From positions 162,972 to 226,971 of the forward strand of contig CAWIGD010000070.1 in NCBI GenBank assembly GCA_963835165.1: a stretch of DNA of 64,000 bases, given 5' to 3'. Positions 28,877 through 38,329 of the stretch are shown in pieces. The position numbers and the translations under genes are program-made. The stretch's first letter is position 1. Every line of letters begins with the position of its first letter. Under the pieces are notes generated by a model. It saw nothing but the letters and a program-made list of their open reading frames with translations, searched no databases and was not told the DNA's origin. The stretch comes from VAZQ01 sp963835165 (GTDB lineage: Bacteria > Pseudomonadota > Alphaproteobacteria > Rhizobiales > Xanthobacteraceae).

Positions 28877-30949
28877 TTGCGGCTGTCGGCCGGCGTACCG
28901 CACCCATTGGGGGCGACGTGGGACGGCCGAGGCACAAATTTTGCGCTGTTTTCAGCGAATGCAGCGAAGGTCGAGCTCTGCCTCTTCGATAGCAACGGCC
29001 GCCGCGAAATCGAACGCATCGCCCTGCCTGAGCGAACTGAGGATGTCTGGCACGGCTACCTGAACGATATCGGGCCTGGACAGCTCTATGGTTATCGCGT
29101 TCACGGCCGCTATGAGCCCGAGCGCGGGTTCCGCTTCAACCCCCATAAGCTCCTCATCGACCCCTACGCCAGGGACCTGACCGGGCGCCTCGTCTGGAGC
29201 GATGCCCATTTCGGCTATCGCGCCGGCAGCGCACGGGCCGACCTGTCGTTCGATCGACGGGACAACGCGCGCGGGATGCCCAAGGGCGTCGTCATCGACC
29301 AAGCCTTCACCTGGGGGGAAGAACGCAGACCATCGATCCCGTGGGAAGACACGATCATCTATGAGGCCCACGTCAAGGGGCTGACCCAGCACCGCAAGGA
29401 CGTTCCGCCCGCCTGGCGCGGTACATTCCGCGGCCTTACTGCCCCTGCCGTCATCAGCCATCTTCGACAGCTCGGGGTAACCGCGCTCGAGCTGCTACCG
29501 ATCCATGCCTTCGTCGACGATCGACACCTGGTCGAGCGCGGATTGAGCAACTATTGGGGGTATAACACGCTCGGCTTTTTTGCGCCCGCGTCGCGCTACG
29601 CACTGAAGGGGCCGCTTGACGAATTTCGTTCGACCATCTCGCGCCTGCATGATGCCGGCATCGAAGTCATCCTCGACGTCGTCTACAATCATACCGCCGA
29701 GGGCAATCACCTCGGCCCGACACTGAGCTTTCGCGGCATCGACAATACGTCGTACTATTGGCTCCAGCCGGATCAGCCGCGCTATTACGACGACTTCACC
29801 GGCTGCGGCAACGCGCTCAATCTCAGCCATCCCCGTGTGCTCCAGATGGTGATGGATTCGCTGCGCTTTTGGGTCGAGATCTGTCACATCGATGGATTCA
29901 GGTTTGACCTTGCCAGCACCCTCGCGCGCGGCCGGAACGGATTTGACCGCGGGGCTGCTTTCTTCGCCGCCATTCGGCAAGATCCGGTGCTGGCCGCCGT
30001 CAAGCTCATCGCAGAACCATGGGACATTGGGCCCGGAGGGTATCAGGTCGGCAAGTTTCCACCGGGCTGGTCGGAGTGGAACGACCATTTTCGTCGCACG
30101 CTTCGCCGCTACTGGGCAGGCGAAGGCAACATCATCGGTGAACTCGGTCGTCGCATGACCGGTTCAGCCGATCTGTTCGATCACGATCGCCGCAGTCCGC
30201 GTGCGAGCATCAATCACGTTACCGTCCATGATGGATTTACCCTCGCCGACCTCGTCAGCTATCACCGTAAGCACAATCTGGCGAACGGCGAGCATAACCG
30301 CGACGGCTCGGACGACAATCATGGCACGAACTGCGGTGTCGAGGGAGCAACGGACAAGCCCGATATTCTCAGGCTCAGACGGCAGTTGCGGCGCAATCTG
30401 CTGGCAAGCCTAATGTTGGCACAGGGCGTACCGCTGCTGCTGGCTGGAGACGAAGTCGGCAACGGCCAGCGCGGCAATAACAATGCCTATTGCCAGGACA
30501 ATGCGGTCGGATGGGTGGATTGGTCCGCGCTGGGCCACGATGACGAGGACATGACCCCCTTCGTGGCACAACTCGCGGAGCTGCGACGGCGTTTTCCCCA
30601 GTTGCGCGCGCGACGATGGGTCCAAGGACGGCTCGCCGACGGCTCCTTTGACGTCTTATGGTTGACGCCCCGGGCGACCGAGATGGCGGAACAGGACTGG
30701 CATTTTCCCGAAGGGCGTTTCCTGTCCTATGTGCTAGGTCCACTGAAGCAAGGAGCGCCACCACTGTATCTCGTATTCAACGCGGCGATTGAGACGATCG
30801 AGTTCACGCTCCCTGTTCTCCCGGAATACAGCCGCTGGACGATACTGCTTGAAACCGTGCCAACCTTGGGGGCGGGTGGAGAATTCAGGTCCGGCTCGAA
30901 GTTGGAGGCACCGCCGCGATCGATTCTGGCGTTTTCGGGGGCGACATGA
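28877..30949 (+). CDS. glgX: Glycogen debranching enzyme
   Basis: This GH13 isoamylase-type enzyme hydrolyses alpha-1,6 branches of phosphorylase-limited glycogen. The protein begins RLSAGVPHPLGATWDGRGTN, the expected N-terminus, so the start is the TTG at 28877, one base after the glgB stop. No ATG lies close by, and an in-frame extension to 28553 inside glgB is a shadow. A CBM48 domain leads into the barrel with nucleophile GFRFDLASTLARG, acid LIAEPWDIGPGGY and VHDGFTLADLVSY. At 690 aa it has the normal length. Its stop overlaps the ATG of a 41-codon ORF. Confidence 0.93.
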   Translation: MRLSAGVPHPLGATWDGRGTNFALFSANAAKVELCLFDSNGRREIERIALPERTEDVWHGYLNDIGPGQLYGYRVHGRYEPERGFRFNPHKLLIDPYARDLTGRLVWSDAHFGYRAGSARADLSFDRRDNARGMPKGVVIDQAFTWGEERRPSIPWEDTIIYEAHVKGLTQHRKDVPPAWRGTFRGLTAPAVISHLRQLGVTALELLPIHAFVDDRHLVERGLSNYWGYNTLGFFAPASRYALKGPLDEFRSTISRLHDAGIEVILDVVYNHTAEGNHLGPTLSFRGIDNTSYYWLQPDQPRYYDDFTGCGNALNLSHPRVLQMVMDSLRFWVEICHIDGFRFDLASTLARGRNGFDRGAAFFAAIRQDPVLAAVKLIAEPWDIGPGGYQVGKFPPGWSEWNDHFRRTLRRYWAGEGNIIGELGRRMTGSADLFDHDRRSPRASINHVTVHDGFTLADLVSYHRKHNLANGEHNRDGSDDNHGTNCGVEGATDKPDILRLRRQLRRNLLASLMLAQGVPLLLAGDEVGNGQRGNNNAYCQDNAVGWVDWSALGHDDEDMTPFVAQLAELRRRFPQLRARRWVQGRLADGSFDVLWLTPRATEMAEQDWHFPEGRFLSYVLGPLKQGAPPLYLVFNAAIETIEFTLPVLPEYSRWTILLETVPTLGAGGEFRSGSKLEAPPRSILAFSGAT

Positions 30950-31071
30950 CGGCTGGCGCTCGTTTGGATGCAGCGCTGCGCCGCGCCTTTGGACGTGGAT
31001 CGATCTGTGGCGGCGATCCGGAGCACCCGCTGGCACCCTGGGCGATGCTCTGGACTACTGGAGAGGGATGA
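30946..31071 (+). CDS. 41-codon ORF overlapping glgX and treY
   Basis: The ATG at 30946 overlaps the glgX stop (ATGA), and the TGA at 31069-31071 overlaps the treY start in the same way. It fills the gap completely. The product begins MTAGARLDAALRRAFGRG and ends WTTGEG; I do not recognise it. It could be a real small protein, a coupling ORF, or the remnant of a gene once here (treZ or malQ would be typical neighbours). Confidence 0.35.
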   Translation: MTAGARLDAALRRAFGRGSICGGDPEHPLAPWAMLWTTGEG

Positions 31072-33896
31072 TGCCTCCCTCGATTCCGATCGCGACGTAT
31101 CGGCTCCAACTTACTTCAGATTTCGGATTTGACGACGCAGCCGAGCTCGTGCCCTACCTGAAGGCTGTCGGCATCAGCCACCTCTATTCCTCGCCGTTTC
31201 TCAAGGCCCGCGCCGGGAGCACGCACGGATACGACGTCGTCGAGCACAATTCGCTCAATCCCGAACTCGGGGGCGACGATGCGTTTCAGCGCCTGTGCGA
31301 TGCTCTGACGGCGGCCGATATGGGCCTCATTCTCGATTTCGTTCCCAATCACATGGGCGTTCACCACGCCGACAATCCGTGGTGGCTCGATGTCTTGGAA
31401 TGGGGACCAAAATCCCCCTACGCGGCCACTTTCGATATCGATTGGCAGACCCTGCCCGGGCGACCCCGCGGCGGCGTTCTGATCCCTGTTCTCGGCCGTT
31501 CCTACGGCGAAGCGCTGGAACGCGGCGACATCGTGCTTCGATACGACAACGCCGAAGGCAGCTTTTCCGCCTGGTATTACGAGCATCGACTGCCGATCGG
31601 TCCAAATCGATACGGCGAGATACTGCAGAAGATCGTGGCCGGGGCGGGCGCCAACGACGAGCTTGCAGGCCGCAACCTCCTTCAGTTCGCCACACGCTAT
31701 CGCGGCCCGCACAACCCTTCGCGCTCCGAAGCGCCGGCGTTCAAGGCCGAGCTTGCGGCGATCGCGGGAGGCAAGGAAGTCATCGAGCGCGGTCTGCGCG
31801 TGTTTCAACCGACCTCCGGAGAACCGGGAGCCGTGCTCGCCCTACATCATCTACTCGAACGCCAGCACTATCGGCTCGCATATTGGCGGTTGGCGGGAAG
31901 CGACATCAACTACCGCCGATTTTTCGACATTAACGCGCTAGCCGGACTGCGGGTGGAAGATGCCGGCGCCTTTCCCGCCATTCATGCTCTGGTCGGCCGC
32001 CTCATCGCCAAGGGCTGCCTGCATGGATTGCGGTTGGACCACATCGATGGGCTACGCGACCCGCATCAATATTTCCGCCGATTGCAGCGGCTCGTCGACC
32101 TCCAGATGCCGTCAGGGAACCGCCGTTTTTACCTGGTTGCCGAAAAGATCCTTGCCGATGGCGAGCGCCTCCCGCGCTTTGCCGGCGTCGCAGGCACCAC
32201 CGGCTATGAATGGCTCAACGTGATTTCGCGCGTACTTGTCGATGACCGTGGTCTGTCCGTCCTGGAGGGCACATGGCGCGAGGTGAGCGGTGATGCGCGC
32301 AGTTTCGGTGAAATCGTCATCGAGTCCAAGCGCCGGGTGATCGCGACTATCCTGTCCAGCGAATTCACCGTATTGACGCGTCTGCTCGCCCGCATCGCGG
32401 CGGGGCATTACTCCACCCGCGACTATTCGGCTGAGCGCCTGCGCATTGCGTTGGAATTGTTCGTCGTGCACTTCCCCGTTTATCGCACCTACCTCACCGC
32501 TTCCGGACCCAGCCGTGAGGATCGCGCCATCATCGATGCAGCACTCGCCAGGGCACGGGCCGATTGGTTCGGCTCCGATATCGGTGTGTTCGACTTTCTG
32601 CGCGATGCATTGACGCTGGACCTCGTCGCCCCGGGTCGAATTGGGCATAGCACTTCGCGCAACCGCCATTTCGCATTCAAGGTCCAGCAATTCACCGGGC
32701 CGATGATGGCCAAGTCGCTGGAAGACACCGCATTTTATCGGTACCATCGCCTATTGGCACTCAACGAGGTCGGAGGCGATGCTGCTGCCAGCGGGCTTCC
32801 CGTTACCAGTTTTCACGAACGCATGCGGCAGCGAGCAACCAAATTACCTCATGGTCTCACCGCCACTGCGACGCACGACACCAAGCGCGGCGAAGACGCA
32901 CGTACGAGGCTGATCGCACTCTCGGAGCTTGCCGACGAGTGGACGCAGCACATGCAGGAATGGCGCACGCTCAACGCCAAGCTCACCAGTTCTTCAGGTC
33001 TGCCCATTCCCTCGCCAGCGCACGAATACATGCTCTACCAGGCACTGCTCGGCGCATGGCCTGTCGACGGCGTGGACTCAAATTTTGTCGCGCGGATGCA
33101 GGCTTATGCCATCAAGTCAGCGCGAGAAGGCAAGCAGCAGACGAGTTGGCTGGCGCCTGACGAAACTTATGAGGGCGGCCTCAAGGAATTTCTTGGTCGC
33201 GTCCTCGACCGCCGGCATTCAGCGCGCTTCATCGACTCCTTCGATGCGTTCGCGCGGCGGGCGGCTTTGATCGGCGCCTTGAAAAGTTTGACCCAACTCG
33301 TGATGAAGACGACGATGCCCGGCGTTCCCGATTTTTACCAGGGCACCGAGTTCTGGGACCTGTCGCTCGTGGACCCGGACAACCGGCGACCCGTTGACTT
33401 TCAAGCCCGGGCGTCGCTCCTGACCGCCGACGACGAGGTGCCGGATTGGCCAGCCTTGATCAGCACGTGGCCAAGCGGTCAGGGCAAATTTGCCCTGATG
33501 CGCCGCCTTCTTGCTCTGCGACGGCGGCTTCCGAACGTATTTACCAACGGCTCATATCGTCCGCTCGAGGTTTCCGGCCGTGACAGCAACGAAATTCTGG
33601 CGTTTGCCCGGCTGAGCGGTCGCAAGGCCGTGATTGTCATCGGTGGGCGCCTGTTTGCGCGTGCGAGCGGTGGCGGTCGTCGATGGCCGTCCGGTGATGC
33701 CTGGGATGCATCGCTGGTCGCTGCAGGGTTCGCTGAAATCACAGACGTGCTCAAGGCCACAAGACTAACAAGCAGTCCCGAATTGGCTATTGCGGGGTTG
33801 TTCGACCCGCTTCCCGTTGCTGTTCTGGAGGCGCAGTACACGCCGGTCAGACGCGGGCGAGCGGCTGTCAATCCTGACAGGTTGGCGCATGTATAG
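31068..33896 (+). CDS. treY: Maltooligosyl trehalose synthase
   Basis: This 942-aa GH13 enzyme converts the reducing end of malto-oligosaccharides into a trehalose unit. It begins PIATYRLQL, standard for TreY, and has VPNHMGVHH, nucleophile GLRLDHIDGLRDP, acid VAEKILADGERLP and MPGVPDFYQGTEFWD with VDPDNRRPVDF. Two adjacent ATGs (31068 and 31071) follow GGAGAGGG; an in-frame extension to 30789 inside glgX is a shadow. It is the last gene of the operon. Its partner TreZ, which releases free trehalose, is not in the window, so TreZ must be elsewhere or absent. Confidence 0.94.
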   Translation: MMPPSIPIATYRLQLTSDFGFDDAAELVPYLKAVGISHLYSSPFLKARAGSTHGYDVVEHNSLNPELGGDDAFQRLCDALTAADMGLILDFVPNHMGVHHADNPWWLDVLEWGPKSPYAATFDIDWQTLPGRPRGGVLIPVLGRSYGEALERGDIVLRYDNAEGSFSAWYYEHRLPIGPNRYGEILQKIVAGAGANDELAGRNLLQFATRYRGPHNPSRSEAPAFKAELAAIAGGKEVIERGLRVFQPTSGEPGAVLALHHLLERQHYRLAYWRLAGSDINYRRFFDINALAGLRVEDAGAFPAIHALVGRLIAKGCLHGLRLDHIDGLRDPHQYFRRLQRLVDLQMPSGNRRFYLVAEKILADGERLPRFAGVAGTTGYEWLNVISRVLVDDRGLSVLEGTWREVSGDARSFGEIVIESKRRVIATILSSEFTVLTRLLARIAAGHYSTRDYSAERLRIALELFVVHFPVYRTYLTASGPSREDRAIIDAALARARADWFGSDIGVFDFLRDALTLDLVAPGRIGHSTSRNRHFAFKVQQFTGPMMAKSLEDTAFYRYHRLLALNEVGGDAAASGLPVTSFHERMRQRATKLPHGLTATATHDTKRGEDARTRLIALSELADEWTQHMQEWRTLNAKLTSSSGLPIPSPAHEYMLYQALLGAWPVDGVDSNFVARMQAYAIKSAREGKQQTSWLAPDETYEGGLKEFLGRVLDRRHSARFIDSFDAFARRAALIGALKSLTQLVMKTTMPGVPDFYQGTEFWDLSLVDPDNRRPVDFQARASLLTADDEVPDWPALISTWPSGQGKFALMRRLLALRRRLPNVFTNGSYRPLEVSGRDSNEILAFARLSGRKAVIVIGGRLFARASGGGRRWPSGDAWDASLVAAGFAEITDVLKATRLTSSPELAIAGLFDPLPVAVLEAQYTPVRRGRAAVNPDRLAHV

Positions 33897-34224
33897 GGGA
33901 AATTTCCGAGCCGACGTGACCTGTAAGAGCGCCGGGGAATCTATGCTGGCTCGAGGGCGACCTATTCCGCAATCGCCTCAATAATGAAAAGGCCGCCCGG
34001 GATCGCGTGCGCCGGGCGGCCCTGCGGACGTCGTGCCGACCGACCTAGGATCGGTTCCCTCCCTCCGCTGCCCCGGTGTGTATTCAAGGCGACATCCTTG
34101 AACAACCAGCAACTGGCACTCCCAGCTGCCTTTTCAACAACCTGCCCGCCGGCGTTGCAGCATCTTGCCAATCGGCCTGCTGGGAGCCTCACGCCCGCCG
34201 ATCTCGCCTGGATCGGACCCGCGT
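33897..34224. other. Intergenic region between convergent treY and hydroxylase genes
   Basis: No gene is visible in these 328 nt. The region contains the strong hairpin described at 33981-34021. ORFs here are short and show no codon signature. Confidence 0.6.
33981..34021 (-). terminator. Rho-independent terminator of the aromatic amino acid hydroxylase gene
   Basis: GGCCGCCCGG (33991-34000) and CCGGGCGGCC (34012-34021) form a perfect 10-bp stem with an 11-nt loop. On the minus strand it is followed by TTTTCATTATT, so it serves the leftward hydroxylase gene. It lies about 200 nt beyond that gene's stop. Confidence 0.75.
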
Positions 34225-35148
34225 TTATTGCGGTCCGGAGTGAGTGGATGGGATCGCGCTTCCATATCTTTCGAGGCATTGCGCCAGCACATGCTTGTAG
34301 GTGTCGAAGCTGGATGCGACGAAGAGATGCTGCTGAGGTTCAGTGAACAAGATGTCATGATTCGTCGCCTCGAGGGTAAAACGGTGCGTCTGAGGCGGAT
34401 GTCTGAGAACCCCGTACGCCTCCCTAGGCGAGGACAGAATGGCGGCACCCACGATCACCGAGTCCCCTGGTTGTCCTAGAAGACCGAACTCAATCGACCA
34501 GAGGAATAGACGCGATAACCGCGTCGAGAGTTGCGGGGAATTACGCTCCAAAATTTCAAGTTCATTCAACCGACGATGGGCCTCGAGAACCGCCGGCGTC
34601 GCCGCATGCATGCCGCTGAGCCGGCCCAATTCTTTCCTCGCCTCGTACAACTGAACTTCCAATGAACCCTGCTCGGTGTCCACCATCGCCCCGGTGATCG
34701 AAAGCAGATATTCGCTGTACGTCTCATCGAAGAGGAACGGCAGGTGGCCCCAGATATCGTGGAGCGCGTCGGGACTGGGCGCGTGGTCGACGAATTCGAG
34801 CGCGCGTACCCCTGCCGAGACAGGAAAACAGCGGCCGCGAATGAGGTCTGCGAATTCGCGAGACGGGATAAAACCGGGAACCCATGCTGCACGCCATCCC
34901 ACGGTGGCCAGCACATCGTTCACCTCTGGAAGAGTTGGAAATCTGTCGGGCCTCAGATCGAGCGCCTTCAGACCGCGGAAGTAGGCAGGGTGAATCGCAT
35001 CAGCGCAGTCCCGCAAAAATTCTTGCCGCCTCCTCCATGACGCCTGCCATACAGCGACACCATTTTCGTTGACCATCTCCGGGTATATGGCGTCGAACGA
35101 GATATAGTCGTCGGCCGGCGTTGACAGAGAGGAAAGGTCTCGTTGCAT
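34225..35148 (-). CDS. Biopterin-dependent aromatic amino acid hydroxylase (phenylalanine hydroxylase-like)
   Basis: The protein (307 aa from ATG 35148; 315 aa from ATG 35172) matches the iron/pterin aromatic hydroxylases. The two iron-ligand histidines are in LHDIWGHLP and the third ligand glutamate is probably in LWSIEFGLL. In bacterial PhhA the second His and the Glu are ~41 residues apart; here they are ~85 apart, and the His motif is unusual. The ATG at 35148 has an AAAGG site whereas 35172 has none. It diverges from a phosphopantetheinyl transferase gene in a peptide-synthetase neighbourhood. It may therefore make tyrosine, meta-tyrosine or another hydroxylated precursor rather than serve phenylalanine catabolism. 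The regiochemistry is unknown. Confidence 0.82.
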   Translation of the reverse strand: MQRDLSSLSTPADDYISFDAIYPEMVNENGVAVWQASWRRRQEFLRDCADAIHPAYFRGLKALDLRPDRFPTLPEVNDVLATVGWRAAWVPGFIPSREFADLIRGRCFPVSAGVRALEFVDHAPSPDALHDIWGHLPFLFDETYSEYLLSITGAMVDTEQGSLEVQLYEARKELGRLSGMHAATPAVLEAHRRLNELEILERNSPQLSTRLSRLFLWSIEFGLLGQPGDSVIVGAAILSSPREAYGVLRHPPQTHRFTLEATNHDILFTEPQQHLFVASSFDTYKHVLAQCLERYGSAIPSTHSGPQ

Positions 35149-35274
35149 AGGGCCTTTCGGGGGTGGAAACATGCAATGTCAGGAAGGATAGAATGTTAGA
35201 AGTTCCCAGGCGGGGTGTCAATTTGACCTGACTTTCCTCCATTGTTCAGCAACCACAGATCAGCGCCGCTAAGA

Positions 35275-35916
35275 ATGATCATCACCACCGATCCCGTGTT
35301 TCAGTCAGCAATCGATACGCTGGCTCTCCCAGGCGTCGCGGTTGGCCATCGTCTGATCTCACCAGGTGATGAGCATGCTCTCTTGAAGGAGGAGGTACCG
35401 GCGCTGGCCGCCAGCGTCGTCAAAGTCCGACGGGCAAGCGGTGCCGCTCGTATCGTCGCCCGCCAACTCTTGACCCAACTCGGGTATGCCAACTGCGCGC
35501 TGCCCAAAGGCCCTGCCGGGGCGCCGGTGTGGCCGGCCGGCATCGTCGGCTCACTGGCTCACGATTCTCGTGTGGCGGTTGCAGCCGTCGGAATGCGGGC
35601 CGATGTCGGCGCGTTGGGTATCGACGTCGAGCCGGCGGAGTGCTTGCCTTCCGAACTGCTGGACCTGGTCGTGACGCCGCAAGAGCGGCTCAACCTGGGC
35701 GATGACGTTTATCGTGGACGACTGCTGTTCGTGGCCAAGGAGGCCGTGTACAAGGCGATCCATCCGCTGGACCAAACGTTCCTCGAACATCACGATGTCG
35801 AAGTCAATCTGTCCGAACGCAAAGCCGTAGTTCGCGGCGGACGCGTGGTCGAACTGCGCTTTTCGATATCTGCCCACCATTTGGTAGCATTGGCATTTCT
35901 CCGCGCGCGACTGTAG
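35275..35916 (+). CDS. 4'-phosphopantetheinyl transferase (EntD/Sfp superfamily)
   Basis: This 213-aa enzyme attaches the CoA phosphopantetheine arm to carrier-protein serines. Key motifs are VGSLAHD, the metal-binding LGIDVEP and FVAKEAVYKAIHP, which correspond to the EntD-type core. The start is set at ATG 35275. A TTG at 35242 gives 11 more residues of unlikely sequence. It is the natural activator of the peptidyl-carrier domains of the NRPS beginning at 45656, ~10 kb downstream on the same strand. Confidence 0.92.
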   Translation: MIITTDPVFQSAIDTLALPGVAVGHRLISPGDEHALLKEEVPALAASVVKVRRASGAARIVARQLLTQLGYANCALPKGPAGAPVWPAGIVGSLAHDSRVAVAAVGMRADVGALGIDVEPAECLPSELLDLVVTPQERLNLGDDVYRGRLLFVAKEAVYKAIHPLDQTFLEHHDVEVNLSERKAVVRGGRVVELRFSISAHHLVALAFLRARL

Positions 35917-36028
35917 CGTACCGCGACACGACAGCGCGTGGCACATCATTACGGGCCCTACTATAATTACGCCCAGGTCGCGCTGCAAAGCGCGCATCGC
36001 GACCCGAGAACAAGAGGGAGGAATGATC

Positions 36029-36925
36029 ATGTTGCGAATTGGTCTCGCAGGAATGGCGGCCGCCTTGACCGTAGCGGTTGGCTCGACGACCGCTCTGGCG
36101 CAGCAGGCGCAACGACCGCAAATCGAGACAACGAAGGTCGATGGCACCGACAACGTCTACATCTTTCGCAATGGCAATCATCAATCGATGTTCATTGTGA
36201 CCAAAGACGGCGTGATCGCGACCGATCCGATCGGCTACGGCCGGCCGACCGGCGGGCAGGACTATGTCGCCGAGATCAAGAAGGTCACCGACAAACCGAT
36301 CAAATTCCTGATCTACAGTCATCATCACTACGATCACATCGCTGGTGGCAAGGCCTTCAAGGATGCGGGTGCCACCATAATCGCGCACAAGCGGGCCAAG
36401 GAACGGCTTGCCATGCTCAATGACCCGAATACGCCGCTGCCTGACCAGGTGGTCAACGACACTGGCCGGACGATCAAGCTCGGCGGCACCACGCTCGAGC
36501 TGAAATATCTCGGACTCAATCACTCCGACTCGAGCTTGGTCATGCGATTGCCGAAGGAAAAGATTGTTTTCATTGTCGATACCATCCCTGTAGGAGCATT
36601 TCCGGGCCGCGGTTTCATCGATATCTATCCGCTTGAGACGGAGGAGTTCATCAAGAAGGTGCTCGCACTCGACTGGGACCGGCTAATTCCTGGTCATCCC
36701 GGACAGCCCAACGGCCGACTCGGCACCAAGAAAGACGCGCAAGATGTTCTGACGTTGATGCAGGACGCCTCTGCCGAGATGAAGAAGAGTGCGCAAGACG
36801 GGAAATGCTGGGAGCCGGCCGAGAAAGATTTCAAGCTGCCGAAATACGCCAACTGGCCCGGCTACGAAAACGGCCTACCGTTCGTCGCGCGGCGCTACTG
36901 CGGGCTCTGGGGGCGCGGCACCTGA
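36029..36925 (+). CDS. Secreted metallo-beta-lactamase-fold hydrolase
   Basis: This 298-aa protein has an N-terminal signal peptide (LRIGLAGMAAALTVAVGS, cleavage after ALA) and the metallo-hydrolase motif SHHHYDHIAGG. LNHSDSSLVM and a final metal His in LIPGHPGQ complete the fold. It should be a zinc-dependent periplasmic hydrolase of unknown substrate. Family relatives include lactonases and beta-lactamases. GGGAGG at 36016-36021 spaces well for ATG 36029 but is too close for ATG 36023. No operon partner is evident; a link to the NRPS locus is only positional. Confidence 0.85.
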   Translation: MLRIGLAGMAAALTVAVGSTTALAQQAQRPQIETTKVDGTDNVYIFRNGNHQSMFIVTKDGVIATDPIGYGRPTGGQDYVAEIKKVTDKPIKFLIYSHHHYDHIAGGKAFKDAGATIIAHKRAKERLAMLNDPNTPLPDQVVNDTGRTIKLGGTTLELKYLGLNHSDSSLVMRLPKEKIVFIVDTIPVGAFPGRGFIDIYPLETEEFIKKVLALDWDRLIPGHPGQPNGRLGTKKDAQDVLTLMQDASAEMKKSAQDGKCWEPAEKDFKLPKYANWPGYENGLPFVARRYCGLWGRGT

Positions 36926-36958
36926 ATCGTCAGCCGGTCCACTTTCTGTGAGACGAGG

Positions 36959-36984
36959 CGTCACGCGCGTAAGAGCGCGTGACG
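36959..36984. terminator. Hairpin between convergent genes
   Basis: CGTCACGCGC (36959-36968) and GCGCGTGACG (36975-36984) form a perfect 10-bp stem with a 6-nt loop, 34 nt after the metallo-hydrolase stop. No T-run follows on either strand. It is a terminator-like structure serving one or both convergent genes. Confidence 0.5.
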
Positions 36985-37099
36985 TCTGACCCGCCATGCC
37001 GGTTGAACGCCGCACCACGCGTGGCCGATACCTTCAACAAGCGGCGATCCGAACGTTGAAAGAGAACCTGCACTATCGCGACTGCGCGCGGACAGCTTC

Positions 37100-38329
37100 T
37101 CAGTTGGGGGGCTTTGGCAGCGGCTCCATCGACGTTTCCGTCGGACCTACCGCCCGCGAAAGGAACGCTCGGATATCGTACAAGCTCAGGGGCCACAGCG
37201 CTCGTGGCTCGTCCGCGTTGACGGCCGGTGTTGTCGCTGCAGGCTGATTCCTGCTGGGGGAGTTCGTCGAGTCGGCTGCGGGTCTTCCATCCGACGACGA
37301 GGCTGGGCCAGCGGTAGTTGTCGTGTCCTTGGGTTCCGCGCGCCCCCCTTCGGGTGCGGAACCTGCCGCGCCCTGTGCCGGCGGCGTATCCATATTGCCT
37401 AGGATGAGCGGCAGGCCGTCCTTCGCGCTGCCGATGATCACGACCTTCGAGTTCGTGGATTGCGAAAGCTGCAGGGTCGCCTCGATACCGCGCCAACGCA
37501 GGTAAGAGTCCGATATCCCTTGGCTGACGACCTGCTGGAACTCGCGGATGCCCTCGGCCTCGATCTTCTTGCGTTCCGACTCTCGTTTCTCGCGCTCGAC
37601 CCGAAACTTGTACTCCTCCGAAATATAGTACTGCTCGATCTTGCGGTTGATCGCATTGACCACCAGCGCAGGCAGCTCAATGCCATACACCAGCGTATCG
37701 TAGAGGATGACCGTGTCGCTCAGGGAGACGCGATACGGCTCATCACCCTCGCGTTCCATCATCTTCTCGCTCAACCTGTCCTGCGAGAGGCTGCGGATCT
37801 TGTCTTGAATTTCCTGACGCGCCGTCGAATAGACCTGCTCGGCGTTGTATTGAGATATGACCTCGCGCGTCAGACTGCCGATGCCAGGCCGCACCAGCAA
37901 TTGCAGATAATTCGGTCCCATCGCCTGGTGAAGCACCGGAGCAGCCGCACGCTGCAGCCGAAATCGGATATTCATGGTCGCGATCAGGCTCACACCGTCG
38001 CTGGAAATCGCGTTGTAAGTCTCGGTGATGGATTGCAGCCTCAAGTCATAAAGAAACAGCTCGTTCCAGGGCCAAATAAGGTGAAGCCCCTCGTCTTTGA
38101 TCTGACGCGGATCGAGCACGGTGCCGCCGCCGAAACGCTTCCATAGAACCCCGACATGGCCGCTCGGAACGGTCACCGCACTATGAGGATAGAGCACGAC
38201 AGCGACCAGCATCACCAGCATCAGGTAGATTACAATGCTCGGCAGATACCGGTCGACAAACCGCCACCAACTGGAGCGTATCGTTGCAGGAGGGGTGATC
38301 CCGTCCGAGGACAAGGCGTGCGGCTTCAT
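37100..38329 (-). CDS. SPFH/band-7 (prohibitin-like) membrane protein
   Basis: This 409-aa protein has one membrane segment near residues 30-50 (SIVIYLMLVMLVAVVLYP). An SPFH domain follows: VPSGHVGVLWKRFGGGTVLD, then HLIWPWNELFLYDLRLQ. A charged coiled-coil stretch with REKRESERKKIEAEGIREF lies at about 240-275. The Ala/Pro/Ser/Thr-rich tail (about 315-385) is low complexity. Such proteins form membrane-bound oligomeric scaffolds. The ATG shares one base with the stop of the ABC exporter gene (TGATG), so the two are translationally coupled. A scaffold for the exporter is a reasonable inference; no enzymatic role is expected. Confidence 0.85.
   Translation of the reverse strand: MKPHALSSDGITPPATIRSSWWRFVDRYLPSIVIYLMLVMLVAVVLYPHSAVTVPSGHVGVLWKRFGGGTVLDPRQIKDEGLHLIWPWNELFLYDLRLQSITETYNAISSDGVSLIATMNIRFRLQRAAAPVLHQAMGPNYLQLLVRPGIGSLTREVISQYNAEQVYSTARQEIQDKIRSLSQDRLSEKMMEREGDEPYRVSLSDTVILYDTLVYGIELPALVVNAINRKIEQYYISEEYKFRVEREKRESERKKIEAEGIREFQQVVSQGISDSYLRWRGIEATLQLSQSTNSKVVIIGSAKDGLPLILGNMDTPPAQGAAGSAPEGGRAEPKDTTTTAGPASSSDGRPAADSTNSPSRNQPAATTPAVNADEPRALWPLSLYDIRAFLSRAVGPTETSMEPLPKPPN

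Noticed and set aside
30789..31067. In-frame upstream extension of treY
   Set aside because: It overlaps the glgX C-terminus; TreY proteins start at the PIATYRLQL region just after ATG 31068/31071, which has a good ribosome site.
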